Below the pieces are notes generated by a model. It did no database searches and was not told where the DNA came from. It saw nothing but the letters and a program-made list of their open reading frames with translations. A stretch of DNA of 64,000 nucleotides, taken from the NCBI GenBank assembly GCA_024036415.1, contig JAMWET010005076.1:248501-312500 (forward strand), written 5' to 3'. A program made the translations under genes and the position numbers. Of the stretch, positions 1 through 60,560 are shown piece by piece. Positions within the stretch are counted from its first letter, which is position 1. Each line of letters begins with the position of its first letter. Origin of the DNA: Prochilodus magdalenae. Its lineage: Eukaryota; Chordata; Actinopteri; Characiformes; Prochilodontidae.

Positions 1-1134
1 GAGGTGGTAGAACTGGGATTAGTGCATGTCCGTAAATCATCACGGTAGGCTGATTACACAGCACATAGGAACTATAGTGCATGGACGCGGAATATCAATT
101 AAAGGGCCCATATGCAATATTTTTAGTGTATTTTTTCATTGACGTTTAGCACAAACCTTAGTTTTACATGATTTTTTAATCTTTCTATGTCTCTTTGAAT
201 TAAACAGGCTGCTTTTGTAACTTTGCCTTTAAAGGAGCAGTGTGTTTAGATTTACTCTATAAGTAGTAAAGTAATACAGTATACAAAAACATGTTTTTTT
301 GTTTTTTAGTAGTGTGTGATTACCTGTAATGTCTGCACAGGTCCAAGTCTTTTTGGCCACCATGTTGTACCATCATGTTTCTACCGTAGCCCAGAGTGGA
401 CAGACCACACACTGGCACTAGAAAGTGCCTGTCATGGGTTTATATTAAAGTGGCAGCTTGATTTGGTGGTGATATAGCAACGGGCGGAGGACAAAGAAAG
501 ATAATGACAACTCAGTTGTCGCCTACAGGGCTGGTTAACCATTTTGCCAACCAAGTTTATGTACAGATACTTATTTAGCATGAGACAACATCTGAGGGAG
601 GCTGAAACCTTGTCTCGAAGAAACCTGGCAACAACACAAGTTCTACTACATGGAAAGGGATTGGGATTCAGTTGGTGGAATCTGCTACATTACCACTAGA
701 TGTCACTAAAGCTTACACACTGCTTCTTTAAGGCTGATATACAGTTGTTTGCCTGTTTTTGTGATGCCACAATGTCACGTGTTGCCACTTAAACCAGCTC
801 ATTTACATATACCCACAAATTCTGTACACATTAGGTTAATTTCACGCTTTCATTTAGCAGATATAAGGCTTATTTCTGTGTGGGCCGGTTTTCTAATAAG
901 GTAGCCAGTTCAAACATCCTCTACAGAGAATATACTTACGTTCATTTGCTGGAGTAATAAACAAATAAAATGTGTCATTACTTTGTTTTTAACAGTATGT
1001 TAAGCTTATCACTTAATTTTCAGGGAAAATGGCTGGAGAGGATGTTCTCATTTTTACTTACAAACATTTTATAAACCTAATTTTAATTTGACCAGACTGT
1101 ATGTTGTCAAAGAAAAATGTGTGTTACCAGGGAC

Positions 1135-1745
1135 AATAGATGTTGATAAATTTAGACTGATATGGGCAATATTTATCAAGCTACACATACAGAAGTAGTG
1201 TCTCTCAGTATAGCCAACACAACATGCCGGACATCTCAGCATGGTGTAGAGGTTCCTAATGGTGTCCTGTGATAATCCATCCCATGCATCTTGAATATTC
1301 TCACACAGTTCCTGCAGATTGTGCGGTAGGGGTTAGGGTCGAGTGACGTGCGACAACAAAGCATTCTTGGTGCTGACCACGGCGCCTCCACACATGGATT
1401 CATTGGTCTTCATCAAGGCAAAAGTGGGACACATCACCGACGCTGCCATTCTGGGTCACTTGTGACGTTGACATGGTAAGAGCAGTCGTCATGACGGTCT
1501 ACGTGCATGTAGCTCTGGGTTGTGTAGCCGGTGATGCTGGCACTAACTGGATGACTCATGGAGGCTGCTCGCTAAATGTCCACAATCACAGATGTTGGGT
1601 CAGTCAGGTAAGGCGATAAGGCCGTCCTTGCTTGCGTCACATGCACAGCCAAGGGCGAAACCTCAAACCTACCTACCAAGTTTCACTTCTGTTGGCCGAT
1701 TGGATGCAACTACTGTTTTGACAATGAGTGCAGGTATAATTTTCA
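1135..1745 (-). mobile_element. Tc1/mariner-type transposase relic, family A copy 1
   Basis: The minus strand carries the degraded transposase C-terminus that recurs in this window (QELCEDIQAAWDGLSQDTIR-like in better copies), ending near a decayed terminal repeat. It is full of stops and dead. Positions 1-1130 show no gene. Confidence 0.75.
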
Positions 1746-1839
1746 TTACCTTATAATAATTACCCATGTTTGTGATGACTGTTTGAGGTCAGTGCTGTTC
1801 AATTAACAAGCAACAACACATCTCTGAAAAATATCTGCC

Positions 1840-3533
1840 TTTATTTTCTTTAATAAACAACGTGTATTTGATTATATTCTCTACAGTGTGATATCAGAAA
1901 TAAAGCAGACAGAAGCAGCCGCCATGCCAGTTCATATCAACTCAGGAGTATATAAATATTTCACACTGGAACGATATGGACATTCATTTTCATTTTCTCT
2001 ACCATCAGCTTAAAACAATCCCATTCACATCACGTGCTCATGTTCTCTCTTAAGGCGCTCACTCAGTCTTACAGTCACACAGCCTTGAGTGATGAACACA
2101 ACACAAACAGAAAGAGAGACCAGAACTGGTACTTAGAAGAGGCCTAAACTAATTCACGGAGTATCAGTCTGGACTCCAGTTCAACCAAAAGTTACTGTTT
2201 GAAATAATTATTTCATTTTTAATATGGGAAGTACATTGTCGCATGCAGAGTCCAAATGTTCTACCATCCAGAGAACTGGCTTTGAATGTGAACAACATTT
2301 CCGACTGCAGGACCCAAAGAAGATACTGCACACATGATCCGATACTCGGTGGAAGTGCGTAGCTTCATGTGGCCCAGATGTAAATACCTCATTTTACAAC
2401 CAGGCAGGTAGTAAAACTAAACACTCTGTATATCAGCGGTATATCTATACTGACCGTCGTGTTGTTAAAACCATCTTTAGCTAACGTTAAAATTAAAAAT
2501 CCCAATCTTTCCATCCATGTATAATTATACACTGGATGTGAGAGTCTTTGTCTTTTCTTTTCCGTTTTGGAAAAACTAAAAATAGCAATGGAGAAATTAT
2601 TTTCTCAGACAAATGATAAATCAACAGACGCTTTGTATGGTCATTTGTTCAGATTTTGGTCATGTCAATGCCAGGTACAGCTTTGTATTTGTTTCAAGTG
2701 CCTACAGTACTGTCCATCAGTTAGAGACCACCCTTTTACATATTTAGTTTCCAAAATAATAATAATAATAATTGTCAAAATTCTTTAACTTAAAAGGCTT
2801 TTTTTTAAAAAAAAGTAAGCTGTAAAGGTGGACATGCTAAATACTGACCAAAACATAGCATCACATTTAGTTGTTTAATTTTGTTAAATCCACATTTTCT
2901 TTTTTTTTTCCTTTTTTTTATTTTATGATGCCCAAAAAATTAATAACGCTGACTAGAAATAAACATATCTGACTGGAAACTAAATAAATGGTCTTTGACA
3001 TTACTGCACAGTACTGCATATCTGTGGTCTTGTTTGCCATAATCTCTGGATGAAACGCCATCATTTTACAAATAAGATTTTTTTTCCCCACAATGTTATT
3101 CAGTTGTGATGTACCCAATCCTTTTAAACTAGATCTTGAGACGTCTGGGCTCAAGATTAGCAGCAAGCTTTATTGCCATGTGAATGTTTTTGTGCATACT
3201 TGTTAGCGAGAAATTTGGGAAGTGGGTGGAAACACGACAATGGTTTAACACAAATGCTACTGAACTCTATTAGAGGTTCCTCATATAAAAACACCCAGTA
3301 AATGTGTCCCTTTTTGTCCTAATGTTTTTTTTTTGCTTCCTAATTCATTAGACAACAGTTATATACATAAAAAAATACAATAAAAAAAAAAAAAAGAGCA
3401 AGACAAAGAAAGTAAAGTGACAGGCACTTTAAAATCATACTGTCGGTCTGGTAAAAGAACTGCAAAAATGACAGTGTTAACTGCAGGAGTCAAAAAGACT
3501 GGGCTGAGGTTGGGCTCCAGTCTTACACAGGTC
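1840..3533 (-). other. mapk14: probable mapk14 3' untranslated region
   Basis: This stretch follows the mapk14 stop codon and shows no repeat family or reading frame that looks real. AATAAA signals on the minus strand occur at 3169-3174, 2917-2922 and 1840-1845. The last lies just before a transposon relic at 1135-1745, so a UTR of up to about 1.7 kb is plausible. The true end needs transcript data. Confidence 0.5.
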
Positions 3534-29552
<26,019 letters not shown>

Positions 29553-29960
29553 TCTTGCAGAGCGAAGCCCCCGAGGCGAGTGCAAACTTCTGCTTTCCTC
29601 CTCAGTCCCGCTTCACTCTTCTCAGCGGCTCCGTGCAGCAGAAACAGCAGAACGGTGGGCGAGGAGCGACGGTTACCGTCAGAGCAGTGCAACGTGCCGA
29701 AGTCAACGTCTCAGGCTAAAAGTTGAGCTCATCCCCGCCGCTCCAAAATGTCCCGGAGTTCAGCAGTTCGGATCACAGGTCGGTTAGGCTCCACTTGGTG
29801 GTAATTTTCTCTGGCTCACTCTCTCGCTCGCTCGCTCTCTCCAATGCGCCTTTCCTGCCACTACGCTCACTTCCCTGCGCGCGACCGTCAGGAGCTCTCA
29901 AGTCTCGCGAGGATTCACACGAGATACCGCTGCAATTCAAACCGCAGACATCAGCTCACG
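29553..29960 (-). promoter_or_regulatory. mapk14: CpG-rich mapk14 promoter and 5' UTR
   Basis: CpG dinucleotides are dense here and sparse in the surrounding kilobases. The segment lies directly upstream of the mapk14 ATG and shows no TATA box. A TCTCGCGAG element at 29903-29911 matches a motif common in vertebrate CpG-island promoters. Confidence 0.7.
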
Positions 29961-30893
29961 CGGACGTCTGTATATCTACATTACCATATTACAGTACATA
30001 TTTGAAACATCTATGCAAGATCTATGAACAAAACGAACGTATGTAATGTTATATTTGTTGTACTTGATTACTCAGATGTGTAATATTAGCAGTCTAAGCA
30101 TCTACAAGGACCTGCATTAAAGGACCCATATGATGGAACACTGAACTTTCCTCAGTTTTAAATAAATAAACGTTGTGTGGTCTGTAGACATTCACATTCA
30201 ACACTCCCAATTTACTAACCCTATACAGAAACTCATGTAACCTCCAGAAACAGCCTGTTTCGAATTGACTGTTTTTGTGATGTCATAACTAGCTAAATGT
30301 ATTTACATTTTGTTGTCTACAGCATTTTAGCCCTGCGCATCTATGTTAACGTTATATGGTATATAAGGACAGTCTATTTTTATAAGCTGTAAAAGGAGGT
30401 TTCATCATGTAAATCACATAAATGTCAAGTTTGTACACTTCTAGTGTAAAAAATACACAGAACATGTAGGACCTTTAATATACTGTATGCATTACTCGCA
30501 TTGTGGGTGCTCGCACATTGACGTGTTAGTGTAAAGAGAATGAAAAGTGGAATGGGAAAATCTTTTGTCTTTTAATCATATTGCTGCTGTCCAAAAAAAA
30601 ACAAAACTCCCAAATATCTCCAAAATGGCATCTTCACACACTGTAAAAAGTGCAACCTGAACAGGTTAAATATGCTTCAATATGTTACAAGCAATTGAAA
30701 AAATGATTTGATTGAAAGAAGCCATTTTTCCAGATTAGGACCATTTGTTGACCATGAAATTCACATTTTCACAGACTGTGAACAACACCTGCTGTGATCA
30801 CATGATGCATAAAAGTCAAAATCGACAAAGATGGACATGTATGTGTTTCTATGGACAGCGACTAGCTGTAATGTAATGTAATATTTTAAACCC
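29961..30893. other. intergenic stretch between elapor1 and mapk14
   Basis: No gene seen. Around 30540-30870 are words (CACTGTAAAAAGTGCAACC, GTTACAAGCAATTGAA, TATGGACAGCGAC) shared with repeats at 39420, 49150 and 20400, so part of it is an old interspersed repeat. Confidence 0.6.
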
Positions 30894-31577
30894 TTTATTG
30901 ATGCCAGTGTTTCAGCCCGTTTTCAGTTTCACTATAATAATACAATCAAAACGCAAAACTGGAGCAAAAGTTTTATATAGCATCTTACACTCTTATTGAA
31001 CAAGGCAACCCAAGTGTCTTTTATACATAAGAGGCAATAAATATTAAAAAGTAAAATAAAGTCAAATTCTTCTGCAGTGACATTTCAATGAAAACATAAC
31101 CGTTCCAAAACAGGCTGACGACTCAGGCACACTGTACAGGCAGATCACTGAATAAACGTTTGACGAAACAGAACAAAAAATCTTGGAAAAGGAACAAAAT
31201 GTAAGAAGCTGTTGTCTCAACCAGACCATGAAGCAATAGATGTTATGTAACACAACTAAACATGTTACTAAACATGTGAGGCCATTTCTTCTAGAATTGT
31301 GTGGTGCAGATTTCAGAAGATCTGAAACTTCCATCTCGTTTATTTGCAAGCCTGCCATGAAAACTGATGACCACTTCAGTTCCACGGTTTCCTCATACAA
31401 GAGCATCATCATACTGGGCAAATCTCCAAATGCCTGGCAGGGAAATCAAAACTGCAGTGGTAACACTGCCCTAGAGCTAAAAGTGATCCTTCCCTACATC
31501 TAACACACTGTGATGGCGAGATTTTCCTAATCTGCTGATTTGATTAGAGGAGCTCCTGTTGGTTGCTTGTTGAACGT
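30894..31577 (-). other. elapor1: probable elapor1 3' untranslated region
   Basis: Follows the elapor1 stop codon and ends at a minus-strand AATAAA at 30894-30899. No repeat family or real coding frame is visible in it. The end point is inferred. Confidence 0.4.
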
Positions 31578-54850
<23,273 letters not shown>

Positions 54851-54932
54851 CGCTGCAGGTTAGAAACTCAGGTTGTGAACTCTGTGTGAGGCGGTGAGTC
54901 TGCCAGCTGCTCGCGCTCCTCCTCGCTCGAGC

Positions 54933-54938
54933 TTTATA
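54933..54938 (-). promoter_or_regulatory. elapor1: candidate TATA box of elapor1
   Basis: TATAAA on the minus strand, 83 bp upstream of the ATG, inside a GC-rich segment (54890-54990) with several CpG sites. The spacing would give a short 5' UTR. It is a candidate only. Confidence 0.45.
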
Positions 54939-55404
54939 TTGGCGCCTGGAGCGCGCGAGCCACTCAGCGCGAGCTGCGGTTGCTTCTGGGTAGTGAGGAC
55001 GTGCACCCAACTTAACAGCACTAGGAGAAAACTCGAAACCTCAAAGATACTAAAAACTTTGAATGACACACAGTCGTGGAGTTTAGACGTTCAAGCCACC
55101 CTCAGTTAGAACCTCTATCTGTGCATTAGTCACCATAAAGCCAGCGGGAGTGAGTGTACAGGCGAGGCTACAGCGGCTAGCAGAGCAACAGGTGGGCAGA
55201 CTGAATGTCCAGAGTGGTGAGGACAGATGCCCAGATCAGATTCACTGTTCAGGCAATGGCTTTATACAGTACAGGCACCTGAGCAATCAACATGCTACAG
55301 ATGTGCACCTCTGATTTAGCAGATAAACAGAGATATAGATAAAAGTGCTTTCCTTTCATCTCTCTTCAATATACTTCTGTATACTAACAGTCTATCTCAT
55401 TTTC

Positions 55405-55995
55405 CACTTTGCAGTTCTACAATTACAGACTGTAGTCCATCTGTTTCTCTATATACAGTGATAACCTGTTCTTCAGGGGTCAAGACCCCCATCAGGACCA
55501 CCACACGGCAGATATTATAGGAGTGGAACATCATTCTCAGCACTACAGTGACACTGGCGTGCTGTCGTGAGGGGATCAAACACAGCAGTGCTGCTGGACA
55601 GCTCAGTGTCACTGCTGGACTGACAATCAATCATCCACCAACCAAAAGCATCCAGCATACAGCACACTGTGGGCAGAGTCCTGTGACCACTGATGAAGGA
55701 CTAGAGGATGACCAGCACTACACTGTGCAGCAGCAGATGAGCTATCGTCTCTGACTGTACATCTACAAGGCGGACCAGAAAGGTAGGAGTGTCTAATACA
55801 GTGGACAGTAAGTGCACACAGTCTGCTGCATCTGATCCACTCACACCAGCTCATCACACCACCACTACATCAGTGTCACTGCAGTGCTGAGAATGACCCA
55901 TCATCCTCATAATGCCTGTTCTGTGGGGGTCCTGACCATTGTAGAACAGGGTGAAAGGGGTTTAATAGCATATGCAGAGAAACAGGAGTTTGGAA
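55405..55995. mobile_element. long-inverted-repeat foldback element, copy 2
   Basis: Same family as 42298-42948, sharing CAGTGACACTG and GTGGTCCTG-type arms and the CACTTTGCAGTTCTACAATT end. It sits between the divergent elapor1 and cfap276 genes. Confidence 0.75.
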
Positions 55996-56000
55996 ACACA

Positions 56001-56101
56001 AATTATTAAAACTTATTATTATTATTATAAATTATTAAAACTTATTATTATTATTATAAATTATTAAAACTTATTATTATTATTATTATAAATTATTAAA
56101 A
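56001..56101. repeat. AT-rich minisatellite
   Basis: Three copies of AAATTATTAAAACTTATT with ATT runs, directly after the foldback element and upstream of cfap276. Confidence 0.85.
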
Positions 56102-56417
56102 CCCTTTAATTGTGGTTCATTTCAGGCTTACATCATGCAGTAAAATGAAATATGCTAATAAAGTCAATGCAGATGAAAGTATATGATGATATATTCGGCT
56201 ATTGTGGTGCATATACACGAATATTACCAGCAGGGGGCGCCAACTGGCAGCGTTTTGAGCGCTCCACAGGAATGACTCACTTTAAGAACCTGCTGCTTCA
56301 GGAAAGCCTCGTTCCTCCCATCACTGCTGTATATGGGCTATTCAGCAATTAGCGAATAAACTGCTGGTGCTGAAAGTGTTTCTGATTACACTTACAGCGT
56401 CATCACTAGTGTCCCGG

Positions 56418-56425
56418 TGACGTCA
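56418..56425 (+). promoter_or_regulatory. full CRE palindrome upstream of cfap276
   Basis: TGACGTCA is the complete CREB/ATF palindrome. It lies 25 bp before the X-box and about 100 bp before the cfap276 ATG. Confidence 0.55.
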
Positions 56426-56442
56426 TGCTTTTTGGTTGATTG

Positions 56443-56455
56443 GTTTCTTAGCAAC
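56443..56455 (+). promoter_or_regulatory. RFX-type X-box upstream of cfap276
   Basis: GTTTCTTAGCAAC fits the imperfect-palindrome X-box (RYY..RRNRAC) bound by RFX factors that drive ciliary genes. It lies 73 bp before the cfap276 ATG. An inverted CCAAT box (GATTGG, 56438-56443) overlaps its first base. Confidence 0.65.
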
Positions 56456-56527
56456 GGTGGCCCGAACAACCACACCGTTCACACGGACAAACTTTTTACC
56501 ACTCCGACTGAAGGGGCTCAGTTCAGG

Positions 56528-56599
56528 ATGCCGCGAGACCCCTACCCTTCTCCCAGATACGAGAACGACCACTCCTTCACAGGCATTCGGGATTGTCAG
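56528..56599 (+). CDS. cfap276: cfap276 exon 1
   Basis: Encodes residues 1-24, [20 protein letters not shown] and RDCQ. The donor is GTAACG. Confidence 0.9.
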
Positions 56600-59500
56600 G
56601 TAACGTTCTCCATGCCAGAGGGTGGGGGAGTGGTGGTTCGGGGTTGGTATTGGTCTACCCTGGTCATGGAGGGGCCCTGTCCTGCACATTTTAGTGGACC
56701 CCCTGTAACTCTGAATGGGCTTGTTAACTAACTGATGAGTTGAATCAGGTGTGTTGGTAGCAGGGCAATGTGCCTTCAGGACCAGAGCGGAGAAACAATG
56801 CTCTAATAGACCCATCTAAAACATATTTCAGAAGCCCCCCTTCAAGAAGCCCACCCACATTGCACAGAACGATGAGCCATGGAGTCGTCTAAACGACACA
56901 GCGACTGCAACCAGCATGAGGAGAAGTGTCCTCCACCACGATAAGGAGGTGAGAAGCTTGAGCACATTCAGTAAGTCTTGCGTGCACAAACCCAGCACCC
57001 TGCCCTGCACATTTCTGTGGGCTCCCTGCTTTAAGACTCCACTGTAACTCTGAAAGAGCTCGTCAGGGAAAGCACTATGGTGTACAGAGCAGGGTGCCTC
57101 CAGGACTAGGGTTGAGAATGTTGGTTTAAAATGATACACCTTAAACAAGTTCTATGTTGAAGGCTCCAAAAGACAGCCTGGACCTCCATCTGAGAGCTGT
57201 CTATGATAACCATCTCGACTTCCTCCGAAACAAGAACCAAACACTGGTACAGAGAGACACCCTAATGGACCGAAGGTGAGTAGACCCATCCACAGCAAGC
57301 TTAATGAGGGAAACCGCTTTATTAAACTTCTCATATACAACAACATATAGTATAGCTGACACAGACAACATTCAGACTGGTGCACCGTGTCTACAAAGTA
57401 TTTTAAGCATGTATGTATAAGACTATATATATAATATATACAGGGGTTGGACAATGAAACTGAAACACCTGTCATTTTAGTGTGGGAGGTTTCATGGCTA
57501 AATTGGACCAGCCTGGTGGCCAATCTTCATTAATTGCACATTGCACCAGTAAGAGCAGAGTGTGAAGGTTCAGTTAGCAGGTAAGAGCACAGTTCTGCTC
57601 AAAATACTGCAATGCACACAACATTATGGGAGACATACCAGAGTTCAAAAGAGGACAGATTGTTGGTGCATGTCTTGCTGGCGCATCTGTGACCAAGACA
57701 GCAAGTCTTTGTGATGTATCAAGAGCCACGGTATCCAGGGTAATGTCAGGATACCACCAAGAAGGACGAACCTCCACCAGCATCACGTAGTGGTCTAAAA
57801 CCAGGTGTTTCAGTTTCATTGTCCAACCCCTGTATATATATGTGTATGTGAATGTAATATTCTAAACAAAAATCTTATTGTATATTGGTTTTGTCACATA
57901 TAGAGCATCACCTTCAATGTACACAAGCCTAAAGAAAGACAAAGACCGCAGGCAATTAACATTAATTCACTTAAATATTGAGTTATAGGAATTATATTGA
58001 ATTATAGGGTAAACCAGGTAGTAAGAAAGTCCGAGTGTGCTTACAGTGGCTCCGTTCCAGGGGAAAAAACAAAGAAGCAGACAAACCAAGCTGCGACACT
58101 AAGGAAGTGAGAGTATGGGTAAACCCTCAGAAGGCTTCGATCTACAGCATCGAGGGAACAATTGGTGAGAAACTCGCTGCCGTAATCGTAAACAGTTTCT
58201 TGCTACATCATTCTGTAACACCTAAACTCTTTAGAGGGAATTTCACTGAGTAGGACTTTCTGAAGGCCTTGGTAACGCTGTGTAGAGGTGAACACCTTCA
58301 GAGTGGGCTGACTGGTGAACCATAAACTTACTGACTCCAATGTTTTTACAGCGATGACAGGAACAAGTTACTTCAAGCAATATAGAGCAGTATATACAAG
58401 AAAGCCTATCTCCAAAAAAATACAGATGAGACCGTAAAAAATATGTAGATATAAAATGGGAGATTAATAATAATAATACATAAATAATAATAAATAAATA
58501 ACCAAACAAATAAATAAATACACCAGGGGCATATGGTTCAATATATTGCAATGTTGTGAGCAAACCATCTAACATTTTTAACGTGTAGTTTTGGGAAAAC
58601 TCTCATGGTTTGACAACACACCACCACATGCATGGGTTTGCTCATATCAACTTTTAAGATTGCACCCTTATGCTACTTGGTTACACTGGAGTAGGAGAGT
58701 CTAATGCCTCTAGATGCTTAACAGCACCATCTAGTGGTCAGAGGTTTAAACAGAACTCACAGCGTGCATCCCGACTGGGGTATTGTGAGGCAGATAGTTT
58801 TGGAGTATGTGATATACATATACAGTTTAGAATGTTGAAGTAGAGTATGCTCAAAAATCCACAATTCACACTTGGAGCCAGTGTATTTTAGAAAATGGTA
58901 GTGATGGGCACTGTTGTCCTACTATGCAAAGTGAAACAGGATTCTAAAAATGGCAGACTGTGCAACCCAAATTTGTTAACACAGCCAGTATAAAGGTATT
59001 ACAGTAAATATTGTTTGTTTGTTTTTTATTTTATAAAATAACCTCTGCTTAGGCAGCCTTCAGAGTTCAGCTTAGTAGGACGCATGTTTAATTACAGCCT
59101 GTTAGGAAGAAATGATGTACTACGCTAATACTGTGTACTAGCCTGCAGAACCCAGTTAAGATTAGTATATACCAAGCACAGTACATAATTGAGATGCAGC
59201 CAAAACTGTCTGAGCTCTCTGCCACAAAGTTTTAATTGTAAACTGTTGATTAAACAAAAAGATTTGAGAATCAATGCAGTATCACAAAATACAGCATCAA
59301 TATCCCATATGGCAAATATGAACGTATGCCTTGTGGCACTACTGTGCCTTATAAAGGCTGGTAAGTACATCTCAAGCGTGTGTGTGTGTGTGTGGTGAGA
59401 GGGTGGGGGAATCTCTCCAGGCACTGTGTAATTTTGTGAGGTGCTTGTACAATCACTTAAAGCTGTTTGGGTGTCTGGTTACCATCGCCACCATCATAAA

Positions 59501-59771
59501 CAGCCATGGCTCGACTTGTTTCCCCAAAAAAAGAGCAACTGAGTAAGCTGTTCACATGCTAACAAATGGATGGCACAGAGAAGCATTTTTTATTTATATT
59601 ATTAAAAGAGAAAAAAAGAAAAAAAATTCAGTGGACTCCACCTTTTAGCTCCAGCTGCGTTTCTGTTGTATAGTCTGATTACCTGCTCGGTTTCTTCCAG
59701 AGTCTCACCACAACGCTTCTACAAACCGAGGCTACTCCAGGAAGCACGACGGCGGCTTTTACTCCGTATAA
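56528..59771 (+). CDS. cfap276: cilia and flagella associated protein 276 (5 coding exons, 158 aa)
   Basis: A small microtubule inner protein of ciliary and sperm axonemal doublets (human C1orf194/CFAP276, about 169 residues). Exons 56528-56599, 56832-56948, 57163-57275, 58061-58164 and 59701-59771 join to 477 nt without a stop. Recognised blocks: N-terminal [87 protein letters not shown] and the C-terminal [18 protein letters not shown]. These match the human order. No domain with enzymatic function is present. I chose the ATG at 56528 because it gives the conserved MPxxRDP-like start; an in-frame upstream ATG at 56417 would cross the promoter motifs. The gene lies head to head with elapor1, and its promoter has an RFX-type X-box. 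Exon 4 uses the AG at 58059-58060, since an AG 12 bp upstream breaks the frame. Confidence 0.93.
56640..56805. mobile_element. short inverted-repeat element, copy 2
   Basis: Shares CCCTGTCCTGCACATTTTAG, GAATCAGGTGTGTT and CCTTCAGGACCAGAG with the other copies. It fills most of cfap276 intron 1. Confidence 0.6.
56832..56948 (+). CDS. cfap276: cfap276 exon 2
   Basis: Encodes residues 25-63, including [20 protein letters not shown] and [12 protein letters not shown]. The EPWSRLN motif is the clearest family signature. The acceptor is TTTCAG and the donor GTGAGA. Confidence 0.95.
56990..57125. mobile_element. short inverted-repeat element, copy 3
   Basis: Has CCTGCCCTGCACATTTCTG and GGGTGCCTCCAGGACTAGGG. 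It fills most of cfap276 intron 2. Confidence 0.6.
57163..57275 (+). CDS. cfap276: cfap276 exon 3
   Basis: Encodes [20 protein letters not shown] and [17 protein letters not shown]. The acceptor has a weak pyrimidine tract; the donor is GTGAGT. Confidence 0.92.
57441..57832 (+). mobile_element. internally deleted mariner/Tc1-type element with perfect terminal repeats
   Basis: A perfect 31-bp inverted terminal repeat beginning CAGGGGTTGGACAATGAAAC bounds the element, with TA on both sides. Inside, the plus strand keeps a transposase N-terminus ([20 protein letters not shown], then [18 protein letters not shown]), which looks like a helix-turn-helix. The rest of the gene is missing. It lies in cfap276 intron 3. 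Confidence 0.88.
58061..58164 (+). CDS. cfap276: cfap276 exon 4
   Basis: Encodes [20 protein letters not shown] and [14 protein letters not shown]. The WVNPQKxSIYSI block matches the human WINPKKESIHSI. The donor is GTGAGA. Confidence 0.9.
59701..59771 (+). CDS. cfap276: cfap276 exon 5
   Basis: Encodes [20 protein letters not shown] and SV, then TAA at 59769-59771. The acceptor is TCTTCCAG. An AATAAA signal follows at 59874-59879. Confidence 0.95.
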
Positions 59772-59873
59772 AGCAGGAACCACATCGACTACACCAAATC
59801 CCAGCTACACCAGACAACCTGCCGCCATGCTGATTTAGCCTAGTTCACCTCAATGATGAACCACTGCCATACA

Positions 59874-59879
59874 AATAAA
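59874..59879 (+). terminator. cfap276: polyadenylation signal of cfap276
   Basis: AATAAA lies 103 bp after the cfap276 stop codon and is the first such signal on this strand. Confidence 0.7.
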
Positions 59880-60009
59880 CCCACTCCCACAGCACACTGT
59901 CGGTATGTGATCACTGTGGGCACGTTCTGACTTACACAAAAGCCTCCTGTCCATGTGCCCTGTATGAAAGTTCAGTTTAAACCTTGAACAAAACAAAAAC
60001 AAAGTTAGT

Positions 60010-60560
60010 GAAGTCAGTCAGCGCCGCTGCCCGGTAACACCCTCCAAAACTCGGCTTTAGCTAAGCGAATGCTAGCCGTCCGCCGGCTAGGCTAACAGCG
60101 CTAGCACAGCTAGTACTCAGGGACTCCCGCTTGCTGGTAGAAGTCGTGAGAAAGATCAGAATCGCCTCTATACTCACTGGCCGCCAATGGGAAGTTTGGA
60201 GTAAACCCCAAATCCCAGCGGCACTAGTATATCTGATCAACTCATCATGTCTACCCACAGTTTCTACTGCAGGGGAGCCCTGGAGCTTTTGGCCGACAGA
60301 CGCTCATCGCCACAGCGGGCTAACGACCGGCTTCTTATCATCTCCGAGTCAGAGCCGGGCAAAACTCCGACCAGATCAAATAAGATCAGGGTGTAGGTTT
60401 TTAAAGTCATACTCACACACGTACATACATAAACACTCAGCCAGCGACACACACGACAACATCCATACACAGTCACCCAACTCACCATACACGCGCGCAC
60501 ACACACTGAGCTCACGTCCGGCTGGGAGTCGCTTTATACCGGTCGGGACTCCGGAGCTAC
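60010..60560. promoter_or_regulatory. CpG-rich segment, possible promoter of an unseen gene
   Basis: CpG and GC content rise sharply compared with the flanks, as at the mapk14 promoter. On the minus strand a GTGAGT donor lies at 60173-60178. On the plus strand a 50-codon frame starts at 60247. Neither gives a recognisable protein. A first exon in either direction is possible. Confidence 0.35.

Noticed and set aside
56417..56527. Upstream in-frame ATG that would lengthen cfap276 by 37 residues
   Set aside because: The extension covers the CRE, CCAAT and X-box motifs, and the conserved protein begins at the ATG at 56528.
58049..58060. AG acceptor 12 bp upstream in cfap276 exon 4
   Set aside because: Joined to exon 3 in phase 2 it reads into a stop before the conserved WVNPQK block.
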